DNA of 64,000 bases from Capsicum annuum (taxonomy: Eukaryota; Streptophyta; Magnoliopsida; Solanales; Solanaceae), in contig NC_061118.1 in the NCBI RefSeq assembly GCF_002878395.1, forward strand, positions 93,261,148 through 93,325,147. Direction: 5' to 3'. This document shows positions 44,334 to 55,650 of the stretch, one piece after another. The number at the start of each line of letters is the position of its first letter. The stretch's first letter is position 1. The position numbers were made by a program, and so were the translations under genes. Under the pieces are notes generated by a model that ran no database searches, was not told where the DNA came from, and worked only from the letters and a program-made list of their open reading frames with translations.

Positions 44334-45945
44334 TATCATGATCTGAGGCTACCAATTGTCATCACATGGTGCATAGAGTCACGAGTGACCCCAAGCTAAC
44401 CTATGGTCTAGTACCTATTGTTGAGCACTAAAGAAAAAAATAAAGTAATTGGTGGAATCTAAACTAAAAATCTAAATAACAAATAATACTAAAGCAAACA
44501 TTTAATATATCTAAAATATCTGATAAAAGCTAAAGACAAATCTGAATATATGAAAGCCTCTGACACAGGGAGTTGATAGGACAAATCTCCAACTGAATAA
44601 GACTGACTAAAATAGTATAAGGTACTAAAAAGAAAAACTGATAACTTGTGCTTGATTAATGAGGACTCACCATGATAATTTTTGAATAGCACACAAACAT
44701 CTAAGTACAATCAAGGAACTTAGAATCCCACCTATATTATGAGAAAATATATAACAAAGAGTAGGTGATTAGTACTTTGAGTGTACTTATTATGTATGAT
44801 GGGAATTCTAACTGATATAACTGAGCATTAATGCATGAACATGTAACTAAATGCAAGACAATTAATATACATGTACTAAATGATTTAATAGTTAAAACTA
44901 GGACATGCATAGCTGACTAAAAAAATAAACTGAATATGAACTGACTTTGAAAATGAATTGTAGATTCTGGGAGCTAACTACAATCGACATACCCTTATTT
45001 GAGCTAAAATGGGGTCCAACTAGTAACCCCAATTGGATGGGTATTAGTACCTTTCCAAGGCTACCAACATTGGCTGGCGAGAAAATATAATGTCCAGAAG
45101 TACTACCATGTCATGACTCTACTGACTAGGAACCCTTCATAACCTATGGTGGTGAGGTAGTTCTGGAGCTCAGGGACTGCTACTAACGGTCTCATGTCTA
45201 ACTGATGGGGGATCCGTCATCCCTGCATTCACTCGGTCCTAAGTATTACTCCCAAATGAAGGACATAAGTATTGATATTTATTTAACATGATCTGATACT
45301 GATAAATACTCATCCTGTTAATGTTTTAAATTTTAGTGATACAAGTATAATCTAAATAACATAAAGCCTAAAAATTGTGACATGCATGATTACCTAGTTA
45401 TCAGGTGTTCATTACTCGCCAACATAGACTAATGCAACTGATCATGGTGATGATAAAATAATCTTGAGATGGAAAATCATAAATAATAATCAACATAGAA
45501 TCAACTAAACATGGTATGGGTGACTAAGATTATCAAATGTATGGAAACACAAATCACATTGGGAAACATATTCTCATGGTTCATATTCAAGAAATTGAGA
45601 GAAAGTTATGTACTTTATGTTTTACTTGAAAATCCATAAAATACAAAGGGTTATACTTTTAAAAATAGGGGATTCTTGGGACTCAATGGGTGGAAGGGAC
45701 CCATTGATGAAATCCCACATACTTAAGAGTGGAATCCTTAGAGAGCTTCTTTGATTTGATCTTACACTTGAGAAACCCTAGTTTTCTTGAGAAAGATAGA
45801 AAAATTACTTCTTCTAATCTCTCTTAGCTTAAATTATGCTTAATCATGGAATTTGAGGTTTTGGGTCTTTTATACCCCCATTTGGGAAGCCTAAGCGACA
45901 TGGATTAGGCTTTTAAAGGTTTTGGGTCTTTTATACCCCCATTTG
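44334..45945 (-). repeat. ChrA 5' LTR, truncated
   Basis: Collinear with the first 1.6 kb of 25970-28190. The sequence stops matching near 45915 and ends in an exact second copy of a 28-base segment (45857-45884 repeated at 45918-45945) before LARD-B begins. About 600 bases of the LTR are missing. Confidence 0.85.
45857..45945. repeat. Exact 28-base direct repeat at a truncation junction
   Basis: GGTTTTGGGTCTTTTATACC and the following CCCATTTG occur identically at 45857-45884 and 45918-45945. The second copy abuts the point where ChrA LTR homology ends and the LARD-B LTR tail begins. Confidence 0.9.
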
Positions 45946-46009
45946 TACTAAGCCAAAGCAATAGTATCGGGTATGTGCAACATCCTGGGCCCTAACTTGG
46001 GTCGTAACA
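45946..46009 (+). repeat. LARD-B 5' LTR tail
   Basis: Only the last 64 bases of an LTR: AGTATCGGGTATGTGCAACA and onward to GGGTCGTAACA, followed by a primer site. It resembles the ends of LARD-A (20423-20450) and sLTR (36595-36633). Whether it is the lost tail of the LARD-A 3' LTR or part of a separate element is open. Confidence 0.65.
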
Positions 46010-46012
46010 AAC

Positions 46013-46030
46013 TTGATATCAAAGCCCATA
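46013..46030 (+). other. LARD-B primer binding site
   Basis: TTGATATCAAAGCCCATAAG, a mutated initiator-Met tRNA complement. The following CAAGTATCCTAGGGTGTCT matches the same place in LARD-A (20475-20495). Confidence 0.75.
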
Positions 46031-48558
46031 AGTCAAGTATCCTAGGGTGTCTAAGATGTCGTGTCTAGTAGTATCCTTTTTACTGGTGTGAAGTGCCCCA
46101 CCTTTATGGTTTGATGGCTACAGGGAATTTAGGAGATGCGTCTTATTTTTTTCATACTCTATATTTACAATTGAATGGTGCCGAAACAAAATTACACATA
46201 TTTATGTGTGGCTCAAACTCCTTCATCTGTACCTCATCTTTAAGAAGATAAAAGAGTAAAGCTCAGATTTCTTTCATTGTGGTGCTCTAATATAGAGCCA
46301 CCAGGACTCTAAAAGACTACACTAGGTTTGAGGGAGCCCACTATTGTATATAATATATTTATTTCAATAGAATGAACCTTTGTTCATATATATAATGCGT
46401 TTGTCCATTCGTAATATATGCTCTCAGAACCTTTCAAACCTTATTACCAATGACACTTTTGAAGGAGAAAGTATGTATTTCAATGCTTAAATAGTGTTTT
46501 CACTTAAGATATGGGGTATTTTGGGGTGATGTAAGTCGTATGCAGTAGAATGAATTTTAGAGAAAGAGATATGACCTCAAAGTGTAGTGGTGAAAAAGTA
46601 AAGGTAGCAAATTGATTGAAGTATATAGATAGAGTCATGTACCTTTTAAGTGATTGATGGGATTCTATGTCATTAGGTATTGGCTAAGGTGTAATAATTT
46701 TCATATAGATTGTATGGTTGCAATTAGAGCAAGTATTGTTGGATATGATGACTTAAAATTATACTTGAACTAGGAATCAAGTTAGGATGGTGTGCCATGG
46801 TGTTAGTAATGATAAAGTATATGTTGTGAACAAAAGGATAGAGTGGTTAGGAATTGACAAATTTAGGCTACCCCTTGTGTTTTAAAGAGAGTACCCCTAC
46901 TTAGTTTTTAAGAGCTATGAATGTATTTTAGGTAGGTCATTAAATTAGTAGTAGCAGTGTGTGAACAAAATTTATGGATAGATTACAATTAGATAGATTG
47001 TGAGATTAGATTAAAAATTTACTATTTATCATGAGCCCTCAATAATCTAGTGTTTACTGATTCTCTTCATTTGCAATACGTCTGAGTAGTATAAGTAGAT
47101 AAGTGCTACATTCTATGTTTAGTACTAGACCATAAATCTTGACATAGATGATCATTGTGGTAAGAATAAGGGTAGTATGAGAGTGATAATATTAGTTAGG
47201 ATTTGATATAGTAGCATATACGAGAAATTAAGTTGTTAAACTGTGAAAAGTGTGAAAGTGTAAGTGTGATATATGTGGGTTCTAGATAAATAAGTGAATG
47301 GAAGCTAAAACATTTGATAATAAGTAAATCTTAAGAATTATAAGAAAACATGAGATATATATCATAGATGAGATTCTAAGATCCTAAGTATGGTGTGTTC
47401 CTAATTTATTATTCTTTATCATTTGTAAGGTGAAGAGATTCCAGGTAAGAATTGTATGGTATTCCTACAATCTGAATCAGGGTATTATAGATTAGACAAA
47501 ACAATATTGAGACTCTTAATATAAGTTATAATTCTATAAAATTAGTTGGCTAGAAATGTAGAGGTATGATTATTATAGAGCAATAAGAAAAGACCAATTT
47601 TCATAAGTGTTAGGGGAAGTGTTTATGTATATCAATAGGATCATAAATTATAGAGTGATGTCTATAGAGTCAAGAAGAATTTAGGTCTTGGGATACAAAT
47701 AGTAACTTAATGAGTCCCAAAAAAAAGCTAGAATAAGAAAATAACCCATTCTTATCCTAGAATGTTCCTTGTACTTAAGTCACTATAACACTCTTCTCAT
47801 GTCCCAATGTCAGTATCATAACCATGGTCTAGGTTTATGTATTTCAGAATAATTTACATCCATGCTTAGTTCCTAGAATTAAAGTAATAGCTTCACTCAA
47901 TGATCCCAGACTTACTCTATGAATCAATGAATTCCAATTTGCCCAGTCTTATGAACTCATGCTTTTTGATTTGTTTCAAACTCATGTTATGTCACTATCT
48001 ATATCCCAAATAACTCACCATTCATGATTTATGTGATAAATATATGAAGTATTCATGCCTAATATACCTTGAGGTTAGTCTTGAATTGGAAACAACATGT
48101 AGTTAGACTTAGGGTATAGTAGTTATGTCTTCATATGGGGATAAAAAGTGAAAATAATTATGTGTGGTATTCATAGGAGCAAACATAGTTGATAAGTCTT
48201 GTTAAGCTTAACGAATATGTTTCATACCATTTATGATGGAAATAATTATCCTACTATGTTCAACATATCCTAGATTCACATTATGTAACATAAGATTGTG
48301 TGGAACCTACAGTCAAGACCATGCTCACATGTAGTTCTTTATGTATATGCGTCTTTGATTCTACGGAAACATGCTCCGTGTCCTTAGTTTGATAATTCTT
48401 GTATTTATAACTCATGCATCTAAATTCCTTAATACTTGGTCGTCAAACCCTAATCATAAGTACCTTTCAACTAGATTGATGAGTGTAATGGAACAGTAAT
48501 AAATTATTTCAGCTCATTCATTTTCTTATATCCAAGACCATCATTTGAGGATGAATGA
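46031..48558 (+). other. LARD-B internal region, non-coding
   Basis: 2.5 kb without coding sequence. It begins with a leader (TGTGAAGTGCCCCACC at 46089) and GAAGGAGAAAGTATGTATTT at 46465, where a Gag start would be expected, and then continues as sequence shared in order with LARD-A but with no frame. The LARD-A region is about 0.9 kb longer. I find nothing else here. Confidence 0.65.
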
Positions 48559-48575
48559 TTCCAAAAGAGGGATAA
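48559..48575 (+). other. LARD-B polypurine tract
   Basis: GAGGATGAATGATTCCAAAAGAGGGATAA, with the purine-rich part just before TGTTATGCC, where a 3' LTR would start. Confidence 0.7.
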
Positions 48576-48819
48576 TGTTATGCCTCACATTTATATTTTA
48601 GTCATGATTTTAAGTTGAGGTGTTATGGCTACATAATTAAGATCATCGTGCTTCAAATTTAGTGGAAAATAAAACTAGAATGATTTATATAAATTTCAAC
48701 TATTATAGGGGCATAAAACCATAACCAAGGACAAATATTTCACTACTACCACATAGAAATAGTTCAAAAGAATGAAGAAAACAACACGCAACAACCAGTA
48801 CTCATTAACTTTCCACGTC
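48576..48819 (+). repeat. Probable start of LARD-B 3' LTR, truncated
   Basis: 244 bases that begin TGTTATGCCTCAC after the purine tract. They do not match the LARD-A LTR start, so this may be another LTR subfamily. The sequence is cut by the start of ChrC near 48820. Confidence 0.45.
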
Positions 48820-51800
48820 CTTTTAAAGTTTAATGACCCTTCATGTTATTTTCCATATTTTCACTTATTTTTTCCTTTGGAGCTATTCCATAGTTTTTCC
48901 AAGTCATTTCTGACTTGTTGGGACTGAACTTTTGATTACTATGTAGTTTATTTGGTTTTTAGAGCCAATTTCCAATTTTAAAATCTTCACTATTTTCAAA
49001 TGGCCATTGTGAAAAAGCTTCAGTAGAACGATCTCATATGTAAAATATGACTATGTTAGCAGATTGGAAACATTAATTTTAGGCTAAGTAGACCTTTGGC
49101 TAGCTTCTTGAGGTACCCGATCTCATTTTGAACTATTGATCAGAAAGTTAAGAAACTTTAATATGAGTGTCAGAACCACATTTGGTCATAATGACCTCTT
49201 ATTTAAAATTTGAGAGTGACATCACATCCAGAACATTAAATTTCATGTAGTTACATAGTTTGTTTGTGTATAGGTTATTTCGAATGAATCCCATGGGCAT
49301 GACAAAAACATGGAAATTTTCCAAATTTTTAGCTATATCTGGTGTGCCAGCAATCGCCAACCATAACCGTGATTGTGACTCTTCGTGAAGAGTAAATAGT
49401 GCAATTGCCAAGGCCTATTGAGATCACGATCGATGATTACACGGGCAAATTAATATGATTGCACATCTGCAAGTCGCTATAGTAACTGGTGAAGCTTGTG
49501 TGAGTGCGGGAAGCTAGATTAACATCAATGTCTTGATTCTCCTACGGATTCAAGGTAAGTATCCTCTAAACTCATGGTTGAATATCTTGATTATTTGCTC
49601 AAAACCCTAAAATCTTTAGGGCTTGATTTTATCCCTAAATTAGCTTTGTTTTCACCCATCCTTAAGGGTAATAATTTTATGAGATTTGTATAATGTTGGG
49701 TTGGTTTCAAAATTATAATTTCCATAAGTGGGACCCAAATGAGGTTTTTAAAGTAATTTTTGGACCTAAATCACAATGGTGCAATATGGGTATTGATATT
49801 CTTATATTGATGAGTAAAATGTATTTTTGATAGCTTGGAATCTCTAGGAGGCTTCTCATATAGGGAAAGTGAAGGTTTAGAAATTCGTTGATCTTTTTTT
49901 AGAGTTGAGGTAGGCTAGGTTTATCCCTTGTCAGATTGAGCTATGTCATAGTATTCTTATGATATTGTGTTAGATATGGGATGGGTTTTAGGTGTTGGGC
50001 CTATTAAATATAAGATTTGGGTCTACGTGGATTGTTTGTAAGATTTGGGTTTACTTGGATCGTTTAGGCTAAATTATAACCATAGAGTTGAAACACTTAG
50101 CTTGTTTCCTTGAACCTCAATGTATTAGACTTCATTACTCATGTTTAATATGAGAATGACTAGTTTTCTCTAAACTAAGTAAATTGCTCTAGTTACTCAT
50201 TCATATGGTTAATTGGCCTTAGTTTCTCATACCAAAAGAATGTTGTCTTATTTGCTCTATTGGCTTAGTTTTTACGTTTGAGAAGAACCTTTACCTTAGA
50301 CCTAATCATGGATTACTATACATCTAAGAATGGATTTATAAACCTTAATCTAGTATGGGGTAAAATTTAATTATGCCATACGCATGATTAGTTAGATAAT
50401 CTTATGACTAGATATTAATTATGGTATTATTATGGCTATTGATTGGGCTACAAAATATGCTATTGAATGAGTCCTTGGCTATGATATTTCCTGAGCTATA
50501 AATTATGTTATTCACTATACTATGAATAAATATTATGTCATGGATTAGCTATTGCTTAAGCTATTGATAAATTATCTTTTATGCCTCCATTGATATTGAA
50601 TTAAAGGGTCATTGCTCATGATATTACTTATGATTATGATCATGCAAAGAAATTATGCTAGAAATCATGCTAGAAGATATTTCTAATGATGATGTATCCA
50701 TGCTTATTGATTATATTAGAAAGTTATGCCATTAATTATGTTTGATATCATGATACTTCATTATATGATTTTATATGCTAATGGATTTTCTACTAATTAT
50801 GATTATATGTGTGTATTGATGTCGGGCAAGGCCAGAGTATATTATGATGAGATATTGATACCTGACAAGGCCTTAGGACATTGTGATGATATTGATACTC
50901 AACAAGGGTAGAGGGTGATTAAGATAATGCTTTGATACCTACAAGATCAGAAGATGATTATAGTGATGTGCCTATGTGTACATCTATCGGTTCGAGTCCA
51001 GTTACACCTATATATGGAAAATTATATATTTATATATATATATATATACATACTTATGTGTAATTTTGGTGATGTTGATAATAAGGATGTCAGTTGTATT
51101 CTATAAGTGAAAAATATTTGTATAGTCGTATAGTTGATTATTAGAGCTAAATGAGTATTAGTGGCGGATATTAGTTTAAGTGGCTAATAATGCCTAGTTG
51201 ATAAATGAGGCTTAGTTGGTAATAAATAATACTAGCTAATAATTGTTGGTTAGCTAACAAAAATAATTAGTGGTTGTGTGATAAATAGTTGTTGAATGAT
51301 TATTATAGGATATATGAAGACTAGTAGCCAAATAGACTAGTAATAAAAGATGGTTAGCAAACAAATGGTGACTATTATTTATTGATTCTAAGATTGTAAA
51401 TGATGATAATATTATGGAAGGTGAGTACTTTGTTTAATATTGGTGAATTGTAAAATGTTGGTAAATCACTGGTTGATAATAATTATGGTGTGATGGATAT
51501 ATGACAGTGAAAGTTAGCTATAATTTTTGTTGTTTGCCTTATTTTTCTCTTGTGTGTACTCTCCAGTCATATGTGAGGTTTTGATGGTTCATTGCTTTTC
51601 TGCACCAATTGTCATGTGGGAGCGAATTTTGTAGTTTGTAGATGCTTGTTTTAATGTTTTTGACATGTTATTATTCTGAATTATTTGCTATTTATGGATG
51701 GCGCTATTGGCATGTGTTGATACCTTATGTTATACTATTATTTTGTTTTCATTACTTATTATGTACAGGGATGTTGGAAATCATTCAGGTTTATTTTGTT

Positions 51801-52320
51801 CCTTGACTTAGTTTATGTTATCTTTTATCATACTTATATCATGATTTAGCTTAGTCGACCGATGATGCCTACTAAGTCCCATTGTGTTGGTACTCATACT
51901 GTATTTTTGTAAATTTTTTGTGAAAATCTGAATTCTAGCCATCTCCATTAATCCCTGTTCTTATGGTGACACTGGGGATAAGGTGAGCTATTGGAGTTTG
52001 AGTCACCCATTTCCCTCTATCTTTAATTTTAAACTTTTGTTTTGAGATAGATATATTGACTACTTTAGACTTTTGAGCTGTATTGATGTTATTAGATGCT
52101 CTTTACTGGATCTACCAGGTCATGGAATTGGTATCTTGTGTGGACTCTTTTTATCTATATGGAACACCTCGTTTATTTATAACTTGTGTTTCTTGAATTT
52201 GAACTACGATGGGCATTTCCTATGAAATTAACCCATTGTGTTAGCTTTGAGTTATAGTTTTGGCTTACCTACTTGTAGGGTTAGTAGGGGCTATCATGAA
52301 TCATAAATTCAATTATGATG
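48820..52320 (+). repeat. ChrC 5' LTR
   Basis: About 3.5 kb from the block TCCTTTTAAAGTTTAATGAC to just before the primer site. Its first 640 bases match 57166-57808 (48880-49160 with 57200-57500, 49250-49490 with 57580-57806). The rest has no partner here because the 3' LTR is truncated. It holds the TA repeat at 51022 and no genes; open frames within it are short and not shared with LTRf. Confidence 0.75.
51022..51050. repeat. TA microsatellite
   Basis: Nine uninterrupted TA units at 51031-51048, inside a longer AT-only tract. Confidence 0.9.
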
Positions 52321-52322
52321 AA

Positions 52323-52340
52323 TTGGTATCATAGCCTAGG
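52323..52340 (+). other. ChrC primer binding site
   Basis: TTGGTATCATAGCCTAGG differs from the usual initiator-Met tRNA complement at few positions and is the best preserved one in the window. It fixes the end of the 5' LTR. Confidence 0.87.
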
Positions 52341-53900
52341 TTTCATCAGTATTGTTTGTTTAATAGCAAGTGTCTAGTAGAGTCCTACGGATAGGAATAA
52401 TGATATATGTTTCCTATCTTTAGGAGGCTATAGGATATTCATAGGAGTTTTTCACTTCTTTCACTCATATCGTTCTAAGAATCTGAGTTGGTTTGTAGAA
52501 GTATTCCCTTGACTTTACTCTTTTGCAGATAGCTTGGACACATTTTATCACTACACGAGATGAGGGTCCTAAGACTGAGCCTAGGGATCCTTCTCCTACT
52601 CTCGAATGACCTAGAGGTCGTAAACAACTATGTGATGTGTCCTTAGCTAGGGGCTAGGATAGAATTCCTTTCACAGGTCCTATTCCTGCTCCTGAGCTAG
52701 AGGATATTCTGCCCCAGCAAGTGGTAGGCCAGGGACTAGCCTAGGATCCACCAGGGTTTATTTCTTCTTTATTACTTAGAGATGTATTTGTTTAGCTTTT
52801 TGTTTTAGGTGGCGGTGTGTTGTCTGATGATGCAAAATTTATAGGTCGGAGTGGTACTAAGGTAGGAGCGTAGTCTGTAGCTGTTGCCCACAAAGTTGAG
52901 GTTTCTACTACACCATTGGTTGAGCCAAAGGTATTTGCTCCTCCACTGGTTGCCTAGCCTGCTATGTCTACTGAGGAGTAGAAGATATTGGGTAGATTCT
53001 TGAGATTATCTCCGCCTAGATTTTCCAGTGCTTTGGGTAGGGATATATATGAGCTTTTGATTGCTTTTGAGTATAGGCTTCATGGTTTGGGGCATACTAA
53101 AACTCATCATGTGGAGTACACCATATTTCAGTTGAACTTGTCTACTAATCATTAGTTGAGAGGTTACATGGATTCTAGGCTATCTGGATCTTTCCTTTTT
53201 TATAGATTCAATTCTAAAATATGTTCTTGGATAAGTATATGCCTCACAGCCTTAAAGATAGTTTGAGGAATCAGTTCTCTATATTTGAGTAGGGTTTTAT
53301 GAGAGTTGCAGAGTATGAGGCTCATTTTTATAAGTTATCTAAGAATATGACTTCTATTCTAGATATAAGTATGCAAGGGTTCAATGCTTTATTAGAGGAT
53401 TCAGACTTCCCATTTGCATGGTTACTAGCAGTTTAGTTGTTATGAGTATATGTTTTTCTAATCTATCGAATCACGCTAGGGTGATTAAGGAGATGTATAG
53501 TAAGGGTTGTGAGAGTCGTTATAAGAAGCCTAGGTTTCAAGGCAGATTCAATAAGAGCCATCGTAATTCCTGACCTAAAGATAGTAGTTCTCAAAATAGG
53601 TATCCTTCGGTTTCATCCTATCAGTCTTAGAGTCAACCAGTCAGCCTATTCAGACACCACTTTAGATTACTGACGGAGGTCAGTTTAGTTCCAGAGATTG
53701 GCCTAGTAAGGGCAGTGGTCGGTCTTTGAGAATTTCACCTTCGGGTTATTCTAGTCATGGTGATTATTTAGGGTCAGCCAGATTTGTTGGTTCTAGTTTA
53801 GCTCATATCTGATGTTATAATTGTGAACTCTCTAATCACTATTCACAAAACTGTTTGAGTTGTGGGGCGATTGTTGCTTCATCTTGGAGTATTCCCCCTA
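52341..53900 (+). pseudogene. ChrC Gag
   Basis: The leader runs to about 52540, and Gag residues can be followed from TRDEGPKTEPRDPSP (52553). The capsid part starts with ILGRFLRLSPPRFSSALGRD (52985-53045) and YRLHGLGHTKTHHVEYTIFQL, then FLDKYMPHSLKDSLRNQFS (53225-53285) and FMRVAEYEAHFYKLS. A zinc knuckle CYNCELSNHYSQNC near 53813-53860 is complete, with three Cys and one His at normal spacing. More than ten in-frame TAG codons stand mostly where Gln (CAG) is likely, and there is at least one frameshift after 53430. The product would be the coat and RNA-binding protein. Confidence 0.87.
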
Positions 53901-54092
53901 TTAGAGAAGTTCACCCCTCAGCTAAATAGGGTTCTCATGGTCACAAGGGTAGTTTTCTAGGTACTTGAGGAGGTTCATAGGCAGTCCAGACAGGAGGTCA
54001 GTCAAGAATAGGTGGTGGACATGGTTAGTTGTACTCAGTACATTCTAGACTTGAGGTTGAGATGTCAAACGTTGTAGTTACAGGTATAATTT
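53901..54092 (+). other. ChrC Gag-protease linker
   Basis: Degraded linker, Gln/Gly-rich when read with TAG as an amino acid (…HSRLEVEMSNVVVTGII near 54040-54090). No separate gene. Confidence 0.6.
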
Positions 54093-54590
54093 TTGTGTCC
54101 CACCATGTCCCTTGTTTTATTTGATCCAGGATCCACTTATTCTTGTATTTTTGCTTATTATAAACCATGGTTGGAGTTGTCCAATTATTTATTAGCTACT
54201 ACATTGTGTATTTCTACTCTAATGGATGATTTTTTGGTAGTGGATCAAGTATTTAGATCATCTGTTGTGACTGTTACTGACATTGATACTTATGTTTATC
54301 TTATTATTCTCGATATGATGGATTTTTAAATTATTCTGGGTATGGATTGGTTATCCCACTATCATGTAGTCATGGATTATTTTGCCAAGATCATTACCTT
54401 AGCCATGCTTGGTAGAACCCCAATCATATGGAATAAAGTTATTACCTACAAGCTGACGGGGACTATTTATTATGTTCATTCTATGAGGCTTATTTTGAGG
54501 GGTTGTGAGTCTTATCTCGCCTATATTTGTAATACTAGTGTGGAGAGTCCATCACCTAACTCTATTCCTACTGTTTGTGAGCTTCCTGAT
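54093..54590 (+). pseudogene. ChrC aspartic protease
   Basis: The frame reads VLFDPGSTYSCIFAYY from 54115, so the active-site loop DPGST is intact. VVDQVFRSSVVTVTDIDTYVYLIILDMMDF follows, then a stop at 54327, then IILGMDWLSHYHVVMDYFAKIIT. The second open frame (54342-54668) continues to the linker with ELPDVFPRNLPGIP, which leads into RT. One stop codon separates the two halves; otherwise it is the best preserved protease in the window. Confidence 0.9.
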
Positions 54591-55500
54591 GTATTCCCTA
54601 GGAACCTACCTGGTATTCCCCATGTACACGCTATTAAGTTTTCTATTGATCTCGAGCTTGGCACCTGACCTATTTCTATGGAACCTTACCGTATGGATCC
54701 TACCGAGCTTAGGGAGTTAAATTCTCAGCTTTAGGATATTCTTGGTAATGGTTTTATTAGACTGAGTGTATGTCCTTAAGGAGATACTATGTTATTTATG
54801 AAAAAGAAAGATGGTTTTATGCATAGTTGTATTGACTATAGGAAGCTTAACAAGGTGATGATAAAGAACCATTATCCTATGCCTTACATTAGTGATTTGC
54901 TTAACCAGCTTCAGGGAGAAACAGTATTTTCTATGATTGATTTGAGATCTAGTTACCATTAGTTGAGGGTTTGGGCTGAAGAAAAATGGTTCCATGTTTA
55001 TGTATATTGACTCTAGGCGGCTTAATAAGATGGTGGTGAAGAACTATTATCCTTTGCCTCACAGTAATGATTTGTTTTACCATCTTCAGGGAGTGGTAGT
55101 AATTTGTAAGATTGATTTGAGTGATGGTTACCATCAGTTGAGGATTCGGGTTGAGGATGTCCCGAAGACAACTTCAGTACCCGTTATGGTCATTATAAGT
55201 TCTTAGTGATGTCTTATGGGTTGACTAATGCCCCATCAACATGCATCGATTTGATGAACTGAGTATTAAGGCCTTATTTTGATTCCTTCGGGATTGTATT
55301 CATCAATGATATCTTTGTATATTTGAGGAGTAGATAGGAGGCTACGCAGCTTTTGAGGATCGTGCTCCAAACTTTGAGAAATCATGTACTTTTTGCCAAG
55401 TTCTTTAAGTGTAAATTTTGGTTTCAGTTGGTGACATTCCTTGGTTATGTGCTTTCTAAGGATGGTATTATGAACCAGAGGGAACTTAATGCTAGACAAC
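54591..55500 (+). pseudogene. ChrC reverse transcriptase with an internal 175-base duplication
   Basis: The RT starts with PYRMDPTELRELNSQL (54680-54730), then [20 protein letters not shown] and [11 protein letters not shown] (54930-54955, first Asp kept). The segment from KKDG to YHQLR is then repeated (54986-55150), with IDLSDGYHQLRIR. A frameshift follows, then [14 protein letters not shown], and IVFINDIFVY near 55305, where Asn replaces the first Asp of the catalytic pair. LRNHVLFAKFFKCKFWF and FLGYVLSKDGI end the domain. Stops, the duplication, the frameshift and the Asp loss disable it. Confidence 0.9.
54811..55160 (+). repeat. 175-base tandem duplication within ChrC RT
   Basis: Unit 1 is 54811-54985 and unit 2 is 54986-55160. 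Both encode the conserved RT segment from the [12 protein letters not shown] motif to the first catalytic Asp region. They are alike throughout but differ at many positions. 175 is not a multiple of three, so the duplication itself shifts the frame. Confidence 0.88.
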
Positions 55501-55650
55501 ATTGATAGACGGAATTGCTTAAGGGCTACGTTATTTCCATCTTATATAATCTGGGCATATCAAATATGGTAGAAGATGCCTTAAGTTGGAAGACAGTGAG
55601 TATGGGTAGCTTTGTTTCTGTTTCAATTTATCAGATTCATTGGCATGAGA
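55501..55650 (+). pseudogene. ChrC RNase H remnant
   Basis: Only the end of RNase H is left: ELLKGYVISILYNLGISN, then MVEDALSWKTVSMGSF (55508-55615). The core with its catalytic residues is deleted between the RT end near 55495 and this point; a few hundred bases are missing compared with ChrB (33112-33974). Confidence 0.75.

Larger units (their letters stand above)
25970..45945 (-). mobile_element. ChrA: chromovirus-type Ty3/gypsy element, split by ChrB
   Basis: A minus-strand element with a 3' LTR (25970-28190), internal parts at 28191-29933 and 41052-44333, and a 5' LTR (44334-45945) cut short at its far end. Element-strand order is primer site, gag (44116), protease, RT, RNase H, integrase and chromodomain-like tail, the usual chromovirus order. 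Removing ChrB restores continuity of the RNase H-integrase linker. Every catalytic centre that can be read carries changes. The element interrupts the LARD-A 3' LTR at 25970. Tekay/Del-like affiliation is likely but unproven. Confidence 0.88.

Noticed and set aside
25965..45950. Target duplication for ChrA
   Set aside because: The right-hand LTR is truncated, so no matching flank can exist in the present sequence.
54792..55134. Two overlapping minus-strand frames resembling one another
   Set aside because: They are shadows of the duplicated RT segment on the plus strand; their similarity only reflects the duplication.
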